From assembly GCA_037043455.1 (NCBI GenBank), contig JAWPHD010001280.1, positions 274,616 to 338,615 of the forward strand: a stretch of 64,000 bases of DNA, given 5' to 3'. A program made the translations under genes and the position numbers. This document shows positions 46,222 to 56,520 of the stretch, one piece after another (the stretch's first letter is position 1; each line of letters begins with the position of its first letter). The notes under the pieces are model-generated. The model did no database searches, was not told the DNA's origin, and saw only the letters and a program-made list of their open reading frames with translations. Source of the DNA: Cyrtodaria siliqua. Its lineage: Eukaryota; Mollusca; Bivalvia; Adapedonta; Hiatellidae.

Positions 46222-46358
46222 GCTTGAATGCTACATTTCCTGTTCGTTGACTGCGGTCCTTGAATGCTACATTTCCTGTTCGTTGACTGCGGTCCTTGAA
46301 TGCTACATTTCCTGTTCGTTGACTGCGGTCCTTGAATGCTACATTTCCTGTTCGACTT
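46222..46358 (+). repeat. 36-bp minisatellite, four copies
   Basis: TTGAATGCTACATTTCCTGT TCGTTGACTGCGGTCC is repeated at about 46,224, 46,260, 46,296 and 46,332 with almost no change, so it is recent. The last copy is cut after CCTGTTCG. The 36-base period keeps one frame open; it is not treated as a gene. Confidence 0.95.
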
Positions 46359-46359
46359 T

Positions 46360-47110
46360 TATAATTATTTACATGTACGTGTTCAGTTACAACACAAGAC
46401 GTGTCGCTATATAGTTTGCATACATCAATATTTTAGTAGTACATGCATACCTTGGTTGCAACTGCCAGAGTTTACAGAATTACCTTAAAACTGGATTTAC
46501 CATAGTGAAGACTCTTAAATAAGCATAGAATTCACTCTGGTTGACAAATACAATTTATGGGCGTTCAAGCAATAACAGTATGAGGAATGTATAAGCTGCA
46601 CGACTGACCAAGACATACGTCGATTATATTACTGGTATAAAATCCCCGTGCAGTAAATCCTTACCAGTCAAGACGTTGCTTGAACTTTCTCGATGAACTT
46701 TGAATAAGATGTTAGTGATGGACAATCAGTTGCAATTTACAATCAATCATCTGTTACAATTGGTTGGATGTAACCAATCAATCATCGGTTATAATCGGCT
46801 AGTCAGTATGAAGTATAAATTGTACATGTTAATCTGCTTCTGGGCTTGAACTTAGAATACTTTCTGATAATGTATGTATTATTTCCCGTCTGGTTGGTTC
46901 TTATGCCATTGTTATTTCATTTTAATCAGCAAAATACTTATAAATGATATCAATATTAATTATGGTAAGTATTTACAAGCATTTCAAAATTATGGAAATG
47001 GATTTGTATGTCAAAGGAGCAATCAACATCTTAAAGAGACAATGTGGAACATGTCAAAATGGTGAATTATTTGTATTTTTAAACTTCCAAAGAGCGTTAT
47101 CAAATTTAAA
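46360..47110. other. stretch without recognised gene
   Basis: Contains several CAATCAATCATC and TTACAATTGG words near 46,730-46,800, similar to GTAACCGATCATTAGTTAC near 47,493; no gene is recognised. Confidence 0.35.
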
Positions 47111-47460
47111 GTATTTATCCTGCCAACAACAGCCAAATATACAAAATATGTACATTATTTCTAAACCTACTGACGACAAGGTATATATATGACTTGCATA
47201 TTTTGAGAATCCAAACTATATAGACACAATATAAACGGCTTTAACCAGCCAGGCTAAACCCCAAAACTGGAGCGTCGTATTAAGAGTTGCCATCTCATAA
47301 TTTGTTTTACGTATATTCATTCGCGGGTGTTTTAAGAACTCTTAATAAATCTTTACTTTTAATAGGCACAAATAAATTATTAAATGACCTGAACACCTGG
47401 ATAGAGTTTTGATAAACAGTTTTGTTGTGTAATTTTGCCGTTATTTGACCGGGGATAGCT
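47110..47460 (-). repeat. dispersed repeat B, copy 2 (inverted relative to copy 1)
   Basis: Reverse complement of 32,500-32,850 with the same order of blocks: ATATATGACTTGCATATTTT, ATAAACGGCTTTAACCAGCC, AATTATTAAATGACCTGAAC, GATAGAGTTTTGATAAACAG. Confidence 0.75.
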
Positions 47461-48100
47461 ACATCTTATTGTGATGTAATGATTAATCAGTTGTAACCGA
47501 TCATTAGTTACTTAGGCTTTCAATTATGATGATCGATTATGAAAGTCTATATCGATCATCGGTTTAATGGAAACATGCGCTTTAATTAATGTTAAAAATA
47601 GAAAAAAACACGATTATTCAGGAGACAACTGTTAGAAAATACACTTGTGAAAATGAGCATATGATATAGAAATAAACACATAAACATAATATACAATGTT
47701 GTATTTTATATAATGTATTGTATGTTATATTATATATGTTTGTGTAGCACTGGGCGCCAGAACGGAGTGTTTTAGTAAATGTTTATTTGTCTTTTCTCAA
47801 TGGTCATGTTTGACCTACTGCATTTATGCACACATTGCAAGGTTCATGGAGGAGGCACAATAAAAGTTCTTCTTCTATAATGGCAATACTGCAGATTTCT
47901 AAGGCTTATCGATGTGATATTTCTATTAAAGTGTCACATTTTGTAAGTTAGTTTATATGTGTACAGCCATACAAAGTTTCAGACCAGCGTGTATATATTG
48001 ACGAATAATTGAACAAGCTTGTCTCTATAAGTGGGTCAAGTCAAATATCCAACGACTTGAGTTGTTTTCAAATTCAAGTTAGGACACGTTAAACCCAATC
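47460..48100. other. stretch without recognised gene
   Basis: AT-rich sequence with a TATATTATATATG-like run near 47,690-47,740; nothing assignable. Confidence 0.35.
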
Positions 48101-48104
48101 ACTG

Positions 48105-48365
48105 AACACTTTATTTAAAAATTACATAACTCTATTAATTATATTGCTTAAAGCATACTTTAAAAAGGAGATACAAACATATCACTCACAACTCTTAAAC
48201 AGTCTCCACTTTGACAAATGTACACGTTTACATAAATCTATCAATTATATTGCTCAAGGCATACTTTTAAAAAGAAATACAAACATATCACTCGCAACTG
48301 TTAAACAGTCTCCACTTTGACAAATGTACACGTTTACATAAATCTATCAATTATATTGCTTAAGG
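48105..48365 (+). repeat. 106-bp tandem array, left fragment (about 2.5 units)
   Basis: Same unit as in 49,370-51,010: CTCGCAACTGTTAAACAGTC TCCACTTTGACAAATGTACA CG, ATTATATTGCT and AAAAGGAGATACAAACATAT. The array stops at TTAAGGACTATTGG and resumes after about 1 kb of other sequence. Confidence 0.9.
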
Positions 48366-49369
48366 ACTATTGGTCGGCCATCTTTGAAAAAAATTCGATG
48401 CGATATGGTCAAGCGCAGTTGCCAGTCAAATACGTATTTTAGGCACGAGCAATGTCAAACATGTAGTACATGACAGTAATTCTACACTATTGATGTAAAC
48501 ATAATACTTAAAAGAATACTTATATGACAGAAAGTGTGCCCTTTTACATATCCGAAAAAGTTTGGTGCAAATTTACTCAATGTTGTTTTGTTTTTAGGTG
48601 AAATAAATCTGTCCATAGACTATTCCATTTATCCAGCAAGAGCAGTTGAGGCATCATTTCCGAATGAAACAACCATTTTATCACATCATTCAAATTTTGA
48701 TGTACATCACAAAACAACTTTGAGTAAAATTGAACCAAACCTTTCGGATATAAAGGGATCAATTTCTGCCATGTAAGCATTATTTCTGATATTAAGTTCA
48801 AATCCACTGTCATGTATTACATGGTAGACATTGCTTATGCCTAAAATATGCCTTTGGTTGAAAATTTAGCTTGATAATATCCCATCCATTTTGGATCTCT
48901 GTTTTTTAAAGATGACTGACCAATAGTCCATAAAGCATAGTTTGGAAAATGAGATACACACATATCACTTGCAACTGTTAATTGAATTGGGGTTTTAAGG
49001 CGCACCAACACATGAAAGGATATATGGCGCCTAACAGGCATGAACATGCCAGGCTCATCCTCCATGTACATCGAGATAAAATATGGAGAATGGGAATAGT
49101 CGCTTCTCACCCTGAACTGCAGAGTTGCTGCAAATTCCATTGTAGACACTCCATTTACGCTGGAACCACGTTTATTGTTTTTCTGCCACTGCTCTTAGTG
49201 ATGTGAGCGAGATGGCACCTGAAACAATGCAGGGGTCATGATGAAGACATTTAATAAGCATGAACAAAAAAATGACAAAATGAATATGAATGAGGAGGGG
49301 GGATTCTTACCCATCTGCATTTGACGGTGTGTTTGCAGTGGTTGTATTATTCTACCCCGGCAACCACAC
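48366..49369 (+). repeat. insert splitting the 106-bp array, with dispersed repeat C (48,985-49,369)
   Basis: The second half contains AAGGCGCACCAACACATGAA, TATGGCGCCTAACAGG, GATAAAATATGGAGAATGGG, GACACTCCATTTACGCTGGA and ends in a CCCCGGCAACCACACGGGG block. It matches 62,046-62,470 in the same orientation; a third, more diverged piece is at 61,335-61,425. At 48,955-48,985 a short CACATATCACTTGCAACTGT TAA piece looks like a leftover of the 106-bp unit. Family unknown; no coding function is proposed. Confidence 0.7.
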
Positions 49370-51010
49370 GGGGCGCAACTGTTATACAGTCTCCATTTTC
49401 GCAAATGTAGACGTTTATATAATTATTTCCATTATATTGCTTAAAATATACCTTGAAACAGAGATAGAAGCATATCAGCCGCAACTGTTAAACGGCCCCA
49501 CTTTGACAAATGTTAGAGTAACCAGAAGTTTACATAATTCTAGCAATTATGTTGCTTAAAGCATACTTTGAAAAGGAGATACAAACATATCACCCGCAAC
49601 TGTTAAACGGTCTCCACTTTGACAGGTGTACACGTTTACAAAATTCTATCAAATATATTGCTTAAAGCAAACATTGAAAAGGAGATATAAACATAACACT
49701 CGCAACTGTTAAACGGTCTCCACTTTGATAAATGTTCAAGTTTACACAATTCTATCAATTATATTGCTTAAAATATACCTTGAAAAAGAGATACAAGCAT
49801 ATCAGTCGCAACTGTTAAACGGTCTCCACTTTGACAAATGTTAGAGTAACCAGAAGTTTACATAATTCTAGCAATTATGTTGCTTAAAGCATACCTTGAA
49901 AAGGAGATACAAACATATCACCCGCAACTGTTAAACGGTCTCCAGTTTGACAAATGTTAGAGTAACCAGAAGTTTACATAATTCTAGCAATTATGTTGCT
50001 TAAAGCATACCTTGAAAAGGAGATACAAACATATCACCCGCAACTGTTAAACGGTCTCCAGTTTGACAGGTGTACACGTTTACAAAATTCTATCAATTAT
50101 ACTGCTTAAAGCAAACCTTGAAAATGAGATACAAATATATGACCCACAACTGTAAAACGGTCTCCACTTTGACAGGTGTACACGTTTACAAAATTCTATC
50201 ATCTATACTGCTTAAAGCAAACCTTGAAAATGAGATACAAACATATGACCCACAACTGTAAAACGGTCTCCACTATGACAGGTGTACACGTTTACAAAAT
50301 TCTATCAATTATACTGCTTAAAGCAAACCTTGAAAATGAGATACAAACATATGAACTACAACTGTAACACGGTCTCCACTTTGACAGTCGTACACGTTTA
50401 CAAAATTCTATCAATTATACTGCTTAAAGCAAACCTTGAAAAGGAGATACAAACATATTATCCACAACTGTAAGACGGTCTCCACTTTGACAGATATCCA
50501 CGTTTACATAATTCTATCAATTATGTTGCCTAAAGTAAACATTGAAAAAGAGATACAAACATGTCACCCGCAACTGGTAAACGGTCTCCACTTTGACAGA
50601 TGTACACGTTTACATAATTCTAGCAATTATGTTGCTTAAAGCAAACCTTGAAACAGAGATACAAACATATCACCCGCAACTGGCAAACGGTCTCCACTTT
50701 GACAGATATCCACGTTTGCATAATTCTATCAATTATGTTGCTTAAAGCAAACATTGTAAAAGAGATACAAACATATCACCCGCAACTGGTAAACGGTCTC
50801 CACTTTGAGAGATGTACACGTTTACATAATTCTATCAAGTATGTTGCTTAAAGCATGCCTTGAAAAAGAGATAGAAGCATATCACCCGCAACTGTTAAAC
50901 GGTCTCCACTTTGACAGATGTACACGTTTACATAATTCTATCAATTATGTTGCTTAAAGCATACCTTGAAAAGGAGATATAAACATATCACCCACAACTG
51001 TTAGACAGTT
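49370..51010 (+). repeat. 106-bp tandem array, main part (about 15 units)
   Basis: Unit words: CGCAACTGTTAAACGGTCTC CACTTTGACA, GTACACGTTTACATAATTCT ATCAATTATGTTGCTTAAAG CA, TTGAAAAGGAGATACAAACA TATCACC. Frames starting at 50,070, 50,176 and 50,282 show the exact 106-base period. Some units carry an insertion TTAGAGTAACCAGAA before the AGTTTACATAA block (49,512, 49,840, 49,956), a unit subtype. Frames of 60-67 codons are by-products. Confidence 0.93.
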
Positions 51011-52015
51011 ACAATAGTTAATAACAATGTGTACTCCATATCCAAACTCTTCAAATATATCTAGGTAACGTTGTTGAACAAACTATAGAACAGATGGCTA
51101 ATGAGTCCTCCCTGTCGGGTTCCTTGGTGTACGAGCAGTCATTTCATCATGCAGTTACCGTACCTCACATCTCTTCACATCATTAACATCTTCTTGTATT
51201 TTTACCTGACCACACAATGTCGAAAGGTTGTTAGGATGCCATATGACATGCACATAAAGCATTTTTATTTTATTTTGCTAAGAAAATGCATTCCCAGAAC
51301 GTGACATGAGACATCGCAGATATTCTTAAAACTCACCTTGTTGATGATTAATTATTAAACTTGTAATCTTACGATTTGTTTTCCATACAATTTCATATAT
51401 TCATATATCGACGACGATAACGTTATTGCTGTGATTTCTAGTATCGCTATGTTCACTTTTAAATGTGTTTTATAATCCATTGTTTCATTTTTTCAGCGTT
51501 ATTTGAACAGTACCATATATGTTTGAGTATGTTTGCCTCTTGTGTATACTCATTGCATTGCAGCTCATCATCCAACCCCATCACTGTAGCTGTAAATATG
51601 AAAATTTAAGAAAATTTAAGAAAATTGATCTATTTTGGTATTGACGTAAAACCTTTGCATTTCATAAAACGTTCTACTAGACAACAATAAGTAACCGATA
51701 AACAAATATAAAAAACAACACTTACATTATTATAAAACACTCTATTTTTAAATGATTACAATAATACGTTATTGTTAAAACACTTATATACAGTTCGAAA
51801 CACCAACACTTTGGATATTCTTATTTTGAAAAAGGTGGCACTGAATGGAAGCAATATTGAAAATAAAGACATCCTGCCTATTCCTTTCTTTCTTTCTTAA
51901 AGCAGTTTTCATTTTGCATTTAGGACGTATGTCTTAGGTATTTGAAAAAAAACATTGAGAAGTTCCTTACATATGTGCAAGTTTTTGTTGCATCCTTGCT
52001 GTTTCCTTAATATAG
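51010..52015. other. stretch without recognised gene
   Basis: AT-rich; GAAAATTTAAGAAAATTTAA GAAAATTG near 51,600 and a TTTCTTTCTTTCTT run near 51,885 are simple repeats. Confidence 0.35.
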
Positions 52016-52016
52016 T

Positions 52017-52275
52017 AATTAAAAGTCGGTACTCGAATTCTAATAGTTACACCTTTTATAGTTGTAGCATGGTCGGTGACATTTCCTTGGATGAATGCAG
52101 AGCATTTAATCGTTTAATTTAGGGTAACTAAAGGGGCGATGTTTTATTCAGTAATTAAATGTGGGTACTCGAATTATAATGGGTACACCTTTTATAGTTG
52201 TAGCATGGTCGGTGACATTTCCTTGGATGAATGCAGAGCATTAAATCGTTTAATTTAGGGTAACTAAAGGGGCCT
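52017..52275 (+). repeat. tandem duplication of a 137-bp segment
   Basis: CTCGAATTCTAATAGTTACA CCTTTTATAGTTGTAGCATG GTCGG ... AGGGTAACTAAAGGGGC appears twice, offset by about 137 bases. The second copy forms the outer end of the palindrome that follows. Confidence 0.9.
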
Positions 52276-52916
52276 GGCTATACCGTACTACAACTACCGG
52301 ATATTGGAATTTAGAGTACGGTCACTATGACGTCACCGTGTTACTAAGTACACCATGCTACAAAAAAGATAGAGTCTGTCTCAGCTCGTTGGTTATTTAA
52401 ACACCTCGATGGGCTACGCAGTAAACTAGTGTATGGTTCTTTCTGCTTATTTCTGACGAGGAGAAATGCCGAAATATTGAAATATTTTATAAAAACTAAA
52501 TCACTTTGTCCGTGAAACATCCGGGTATGATCAGGGTCCGGGAGATATTCTACTTCCGTTTTCTGTTTCAAGGTGATAAAATAAGCCAACTCGCTGAGAC
52601 CAGACTATGTAGACCGTGTTACTAAGTACACCATGCTACAAAAATGATAGAGTCTGTCTCAGCTCGTTGGTTATTTAAACACCTCGACGGGCTACGCCCA
52701 TCTCGGTGTTTAAATAAGCCAACTCGCTGAGACAGACTCTATCTTTTTTGTAGCATGGTGTTCTTAGTAACACTGTGACGTCATAGTGACCGTACTCTAA
52801 ATTCCAATATCCGGTAGTTGTAGTACGGCATAGCCACGCCCCTTTAGTTACCATAAATTAAACGATTTAATACTCTGCATTCATCAAAGGAAATGTTACC
52901 GATCATGCTACAACTA
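52196..52916. mobile_element. long-arm palindromic element with CRE sites
   Basis: The left arm (about 52,196-52,418) and right arm (about 52,690-52,916) are reverse complements with few mismatches; shared blocks include TAACTAAAGGGGC, ACTACAACTACCGGATATTG GAATTTAGAGTACGGTCACT and GATAGAGTCTGTCTCAGC. A second, partial left-arm copy is found at 52,613-52,690, right before the centre. Both arms hold the palindrome TGACGTCA (52,328-52,335 and 52,776-52,783). No transposase frame is present. Confidence 0.88.
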
Positions 52917-52919
52917 TTA

Positions 52920-53560
52920 CTAATGGTTAACAGGCAATACCGATTGACCATTATTCTGTTTCAAATATGGAACTTTCTCGAATAGAGTTTTGTTTTGGAA
53001 AGTATATCTACTTTGTTTAACTGTTTATTTTAAGTGTAATACCGTCTGTGTTGCTGAGTATTGCTGGTGTTTGACGCTCGGCCAACAGCGCATCGTCTGC
53101 ACTTGTACAGTTCCCCCGGAAACGGAAATGTTGACATAAAACTCGACCACATCGGTTCCGTGTACCCTTCGTCTGCGTATCATAACGTGTGTACCCTTGT
53201 TGAAGAAGCACATTTACATTTTATAATGTATATGAGTAATAACATTGCACATTATTAAAAGGTGATTTTTACGAGAAATCCGAAAATAGTTATGACATTA
53301 TACAGAGCTGTAGATAACTTTTGACTGCAATGAGTTCTTACTCATCAGATACAAACTGAATGAGTAACAAGGAACACGTTCACAGTGAAAGAACATTTTA
53401 AAACGTTCATACTCATCCTTTCAAAATGGACGTGAATTAATTAATAAAATTTAAAAGAAACAATGATTCTGATTAAGTGAAAGTTAAGTAAAAACAAAAG
53501 AAACACTGTATGACATTCATTCTTAATATTAGACACTTAATTTTAATTGACATAAATCTG
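52920..53560. other. stretch without recognised gene
   Basis: Frames of 60-65 codons overlap on both strands at 53,017-53,258 and are not supported. Confidence 0.35.
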
Positions 53561-53581
53561 TTCCATAGGACAATACATACA

Positions 53582-53600
53582 CATTATATATATATATATA
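53582..53600. repeat. AT dinucleotide microsatellite
   Basis: A run of TATATATATATATATA. Confidence 0.9.
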
Positions 53601-53639
53601 AGCTAAATATATCGGTAGGAGCATAGTTTACAAATATAG

Positions 53640-53785
53640 CATCTGTTTCCCCCAACAATGTAATGTACTAAATGAACAAGTTGCTTGTCTTTGGTCACAC
53701 ACTATAATATATTATTTGTGATTTTGTTACATTTCCTCTTACTGCATATATGTAAATAAAGTTATGTTCTGTTCTGTTCTATAAT
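53640..53785 (+). repeat. possible LINE 3' end with GTTCT repeats
   Basis: TATATGTAAATAAAGTTATG followed by TTCTGTTCTGTTCT is the type of 3' tail (AATAAA-like signal plus short repeats) left by non-LTR retrotransposons. No coding part is adjacent. Confidence 0.4.
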
Positions 53786-54504
53786 TCCCATGATTTTTAA
53801 AAGTTTAGAGTTTTTTGTAGTCAATGAGTTATGATACTCACATGTTTGAAAAATTGCGGGTGTTTGTAATTAAAAAGTATGAGTAAAATACTCAAAAGCA
53901 CAGCTTATTTACAGCTCTGATTACTTTTTTAATCTCCGATGATTACATAGTTATATTTATTATGTTGAGAAAGACCACAAGTCAAAAAAGTGATTCAAAC
54001 TACCACCGAAGGCTGATAAGCTGATCCTATATGTCTACGGTTAACATACCGTGAATCATGTAGTTGACGATAAGCATGCTTTACAACTTGAATTCCTAGA
54101 GAACTCGTCTAAAAATCTTGAATAGTACAAACACATATTTTGGAATGTTCAAAGGTTACCGTTTCGCCTGTGGATTTGACGTGTTCGTATACTCAGTGTA
54201 GAATGCGGCAATGTTAATTCCGGGATCTTTATGTCTGGGATGTTTACGGCGCAGAATGAAAACGTAAGTGTAACTGAATGAAATCGCAAATATTGGAATG
54301 GAATAAGTGAAACTCTTAAAAAGTATTTTCATGGATGAAGATCCATGAAATGTATTGAATCCATGAATATATAACGACACAGTTTAGCGCTATATCGGTT
54401 TTATTTGTAAGCCAAAAAGAAGTGAAAAAGAAGCAAATTCAGCTTGTCCACACTGCCACTTAAAAAGAATTCTGTTTTTTTTTATCAATTTGCATTTGAA
54501 TGAT

Positions 54505-54585
54505 TATATCTGAAAATTAAATTCTGATGAAGGCTGTCAAGCCGAAACGTTAAAAAGTCTGTGTAGTTAATTTTGTTAACTATCA
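54505..54585 (+). ncRNA. hammerhead-ribozyme-like motif
   Basis: CTGATGA at 54,524-54,530 is followed by a perfect 4-bp hairpin GGCT-GTCA-AGCC (54,532-54,543) and then GAAAC (54,544-54,548). These are the two conserved core strings of a hammerhead, with stem II between them. AAAATTAA upstream (54,513-54,520) can pair with TTAATTTT downstream (54,567-54,574) as an outer stem I, and a GTC lies at 54,557-54,559 as a possible cleavage triplet. Against activity: one extra A lies between CTGATGA and stem II, stem III would be very short, and the inner stem I pairs are poor. Such motifs are known in Penelope-like and other retroelements, so this may be a decayed remnant. Confidence 0.4.
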
Positions 54586-54599
54586 TTAAGGAGTATATA

Positions 54600-55670
54600 T
54601 CAATAAGACCTTGACCAAGCAGTTTCACAGTGAACACTATTGACACATCCATTGCGTTGTCACTGCTTTTGATAAAAACAGCACTTATTTCAGCTTTATA
54701 ATTCTCAGATTTTCATTAATTAAACGTATTCCTATCAGTTCACCATATATATGCAGCCCCATAGCCACGTGTATTTACTTATCGGCAGGTTTTTTACGCT
54801 TGCGTAAAACCTTGCTTGTTCATCTTTGTAATTATTGTTTGTTTCTGTGCGTGTATACTTTTAAAATGAGGATACAGATCTACACTCCTGGGGAATCTGT
54901 ACGCAACGAGGACAAGTTGTATTAGAACGAAATATAGTGTTGCGAGGTTTAAAATGGATAAACTTACACTTTCTTCATTTTTACCAAAATGTCTTCATTT
55001 TAAAATGAAGTTCATTTACAGACAGATACCTAGTCTGAGTATTAATATATCTCTCACATTTCATGCATTAACTCGGTTTATAAAGATATGACAATATGTT
55101 GCAAAACGTGTTTTGTACACACAAGAATGTATAGGATCAGCCGAACTATATAGTACGAAAGATAGCATCATCCAATTAGTAGATGGTACGAAAGATGGCG
55201 AATTTCACATACACATAACAACGATTTTAGGGACATAAAGTACTACAGTGCTAATATTTTACAGAATGGCGATGTTAAGCACTATTTTGGGATAAGTGTC
55301 GAATTATTAATTGTGTTCGATTTGTACTTACTTTGAGCTTAACTTTGATTAAACTTTAATTAAACAAATTTACATATATCTATAGTAGTGTCAATAAAAA
55401 TATCATTACTTGAATAAGATGTATTATTATTTGCGTCATCATTGTTTTAAAGAGACACACTGCAATATTGATATTGTTTAAACACGCGAATATATTATTT
55501 AATTACATGTATATGCAAGCAGAGTTAAAGTCAAACTGATACTGTACTACTATATCGAGGTGATAGATGCGTTATAACTTCTTCCAGATTGCCGTGTGTA
55601 CATTTAACTCGTAAATTGAAGGTACATGTATGGTTGTTCTAGTATCTATAATACTTAAGATGGTAACAGT
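54600..55670. other. stretch without recognised gene
   Basis: AT-rich sequence; no gene, RNA or repeat recognised. Confidence 0.35.
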
Positions 55671-55672
55671 GA

Positions 55673-56080
55673 CATTTCGATTTCGATATACGATACCATA
55701 CCAAAAGTAAAATTCTGCTTGCTGGTGATTTCAATGCAAGAACAGCAATATTTGATGATTTTACCTCCATTGACCCAGATATTCCTGAACTAAATGAATA
55801 TGTAGATATACTAAATGGAGATATTGGTATAAAAAGAGCATCATGTGACGATAAAACAAACAAATTTGGAAGAGAGCTACTTGAACTTTGTAAAACCTAC
55901 TGTTTGTATATCGTAAACGGACGGTTTGGTAATGACAGAGGGATTGGGGAGTACACGTATATAAGTCAAACGGGTTGTAGTGTTATAGATTACTACCTTA
56001 TTTCCAAAAACCTTATTGATTGTATAGTTGACTTTAAAGTGGACGCAATATCAGAGTGTAAACATCTTCCATACGCGTAA
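55673..56080 (+). pseudogene. LINE apurinic/apyrimidinic-type endonuclease, C-terminal half
   Basis: An open frame without start Met from 55,673 to TAA 56,078-56,080. It shows KILLAGDFNAR (residues near 55,709-55,741; the GDFN active-site block) and TYISQTGCSVIDYYLIS (near 55,948-55,998; the S-x-IDY block). The N-terminal catalytic half is absent, consistent with 5' truncation at about 55,690. The final histidine block falls where the frame breaks (CKHLP at about 56,058). This domain nicks the target DNA to prime reverse transcription. Confidence 0.8.
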
Positions 56081-56102
56081 ATGCTCGATTACCTACGCAT
56101 GT

Positions 56103-56520
56103 TGTTAATGATCAGGTCAGAAGTGGAGCTGAATATAAGTATGTAATTAAGAGAGAAAATGCGGAGGAATTTAGAAACATTCTGCGTGATAAAGTGCTTA
56201 GCGGTAAACTTGACGATATTGATGGGATGATTGTGAACCAAGATATGAATATCAATTGTATTATAACTGGTTGTGTAAAGGTTTTAAACGACGCATGTTC
56301 TAAGTTTAAGTGCTTGAAAGGAACGAAGAATAATCCAGTAATAACACGAAAGTGGTTCGATAATGAATGTCGTAAACTTAAACGTAATAAACATAGATGT
56401 CTCAGGCAATTTCGGTTTACTAGATCGGAAGAAGATTTAAATGCATATATCAGAGCAAAAAATGTTTTCAAAAATGTTTGCAGTAATAAAAGATGGTGTT
56501 ACGTAAATTTAATTAATTAA
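56103..56520 (+). pseudogene. LINE linker region before the RT
   Basis: Charged, helix-rich stretch (KWFDNECRKLKRNKHRCLRQ, then FRFTRSEEDLNAYIRAKNVF) typical of the region between endonuclease and RT in LINEs, where the WFD.EC block recurs. Its frame runs into the inserted element at about 56,502 and gains a stop inside it. Confidence 0.75.

Noticed and set aside
46874..47192. Two overlapping frames (63 and 82 codons)
   Set aside because: No recognised family, AT-rich composition and overlap with dispersed repeat B.
53320..53350. Second hammerhead candidate on the minus strand (CTGATGAGTAAGAACTC)
   Set aside because: The core string and a stem are present but the required GAAA after stem II is missing.
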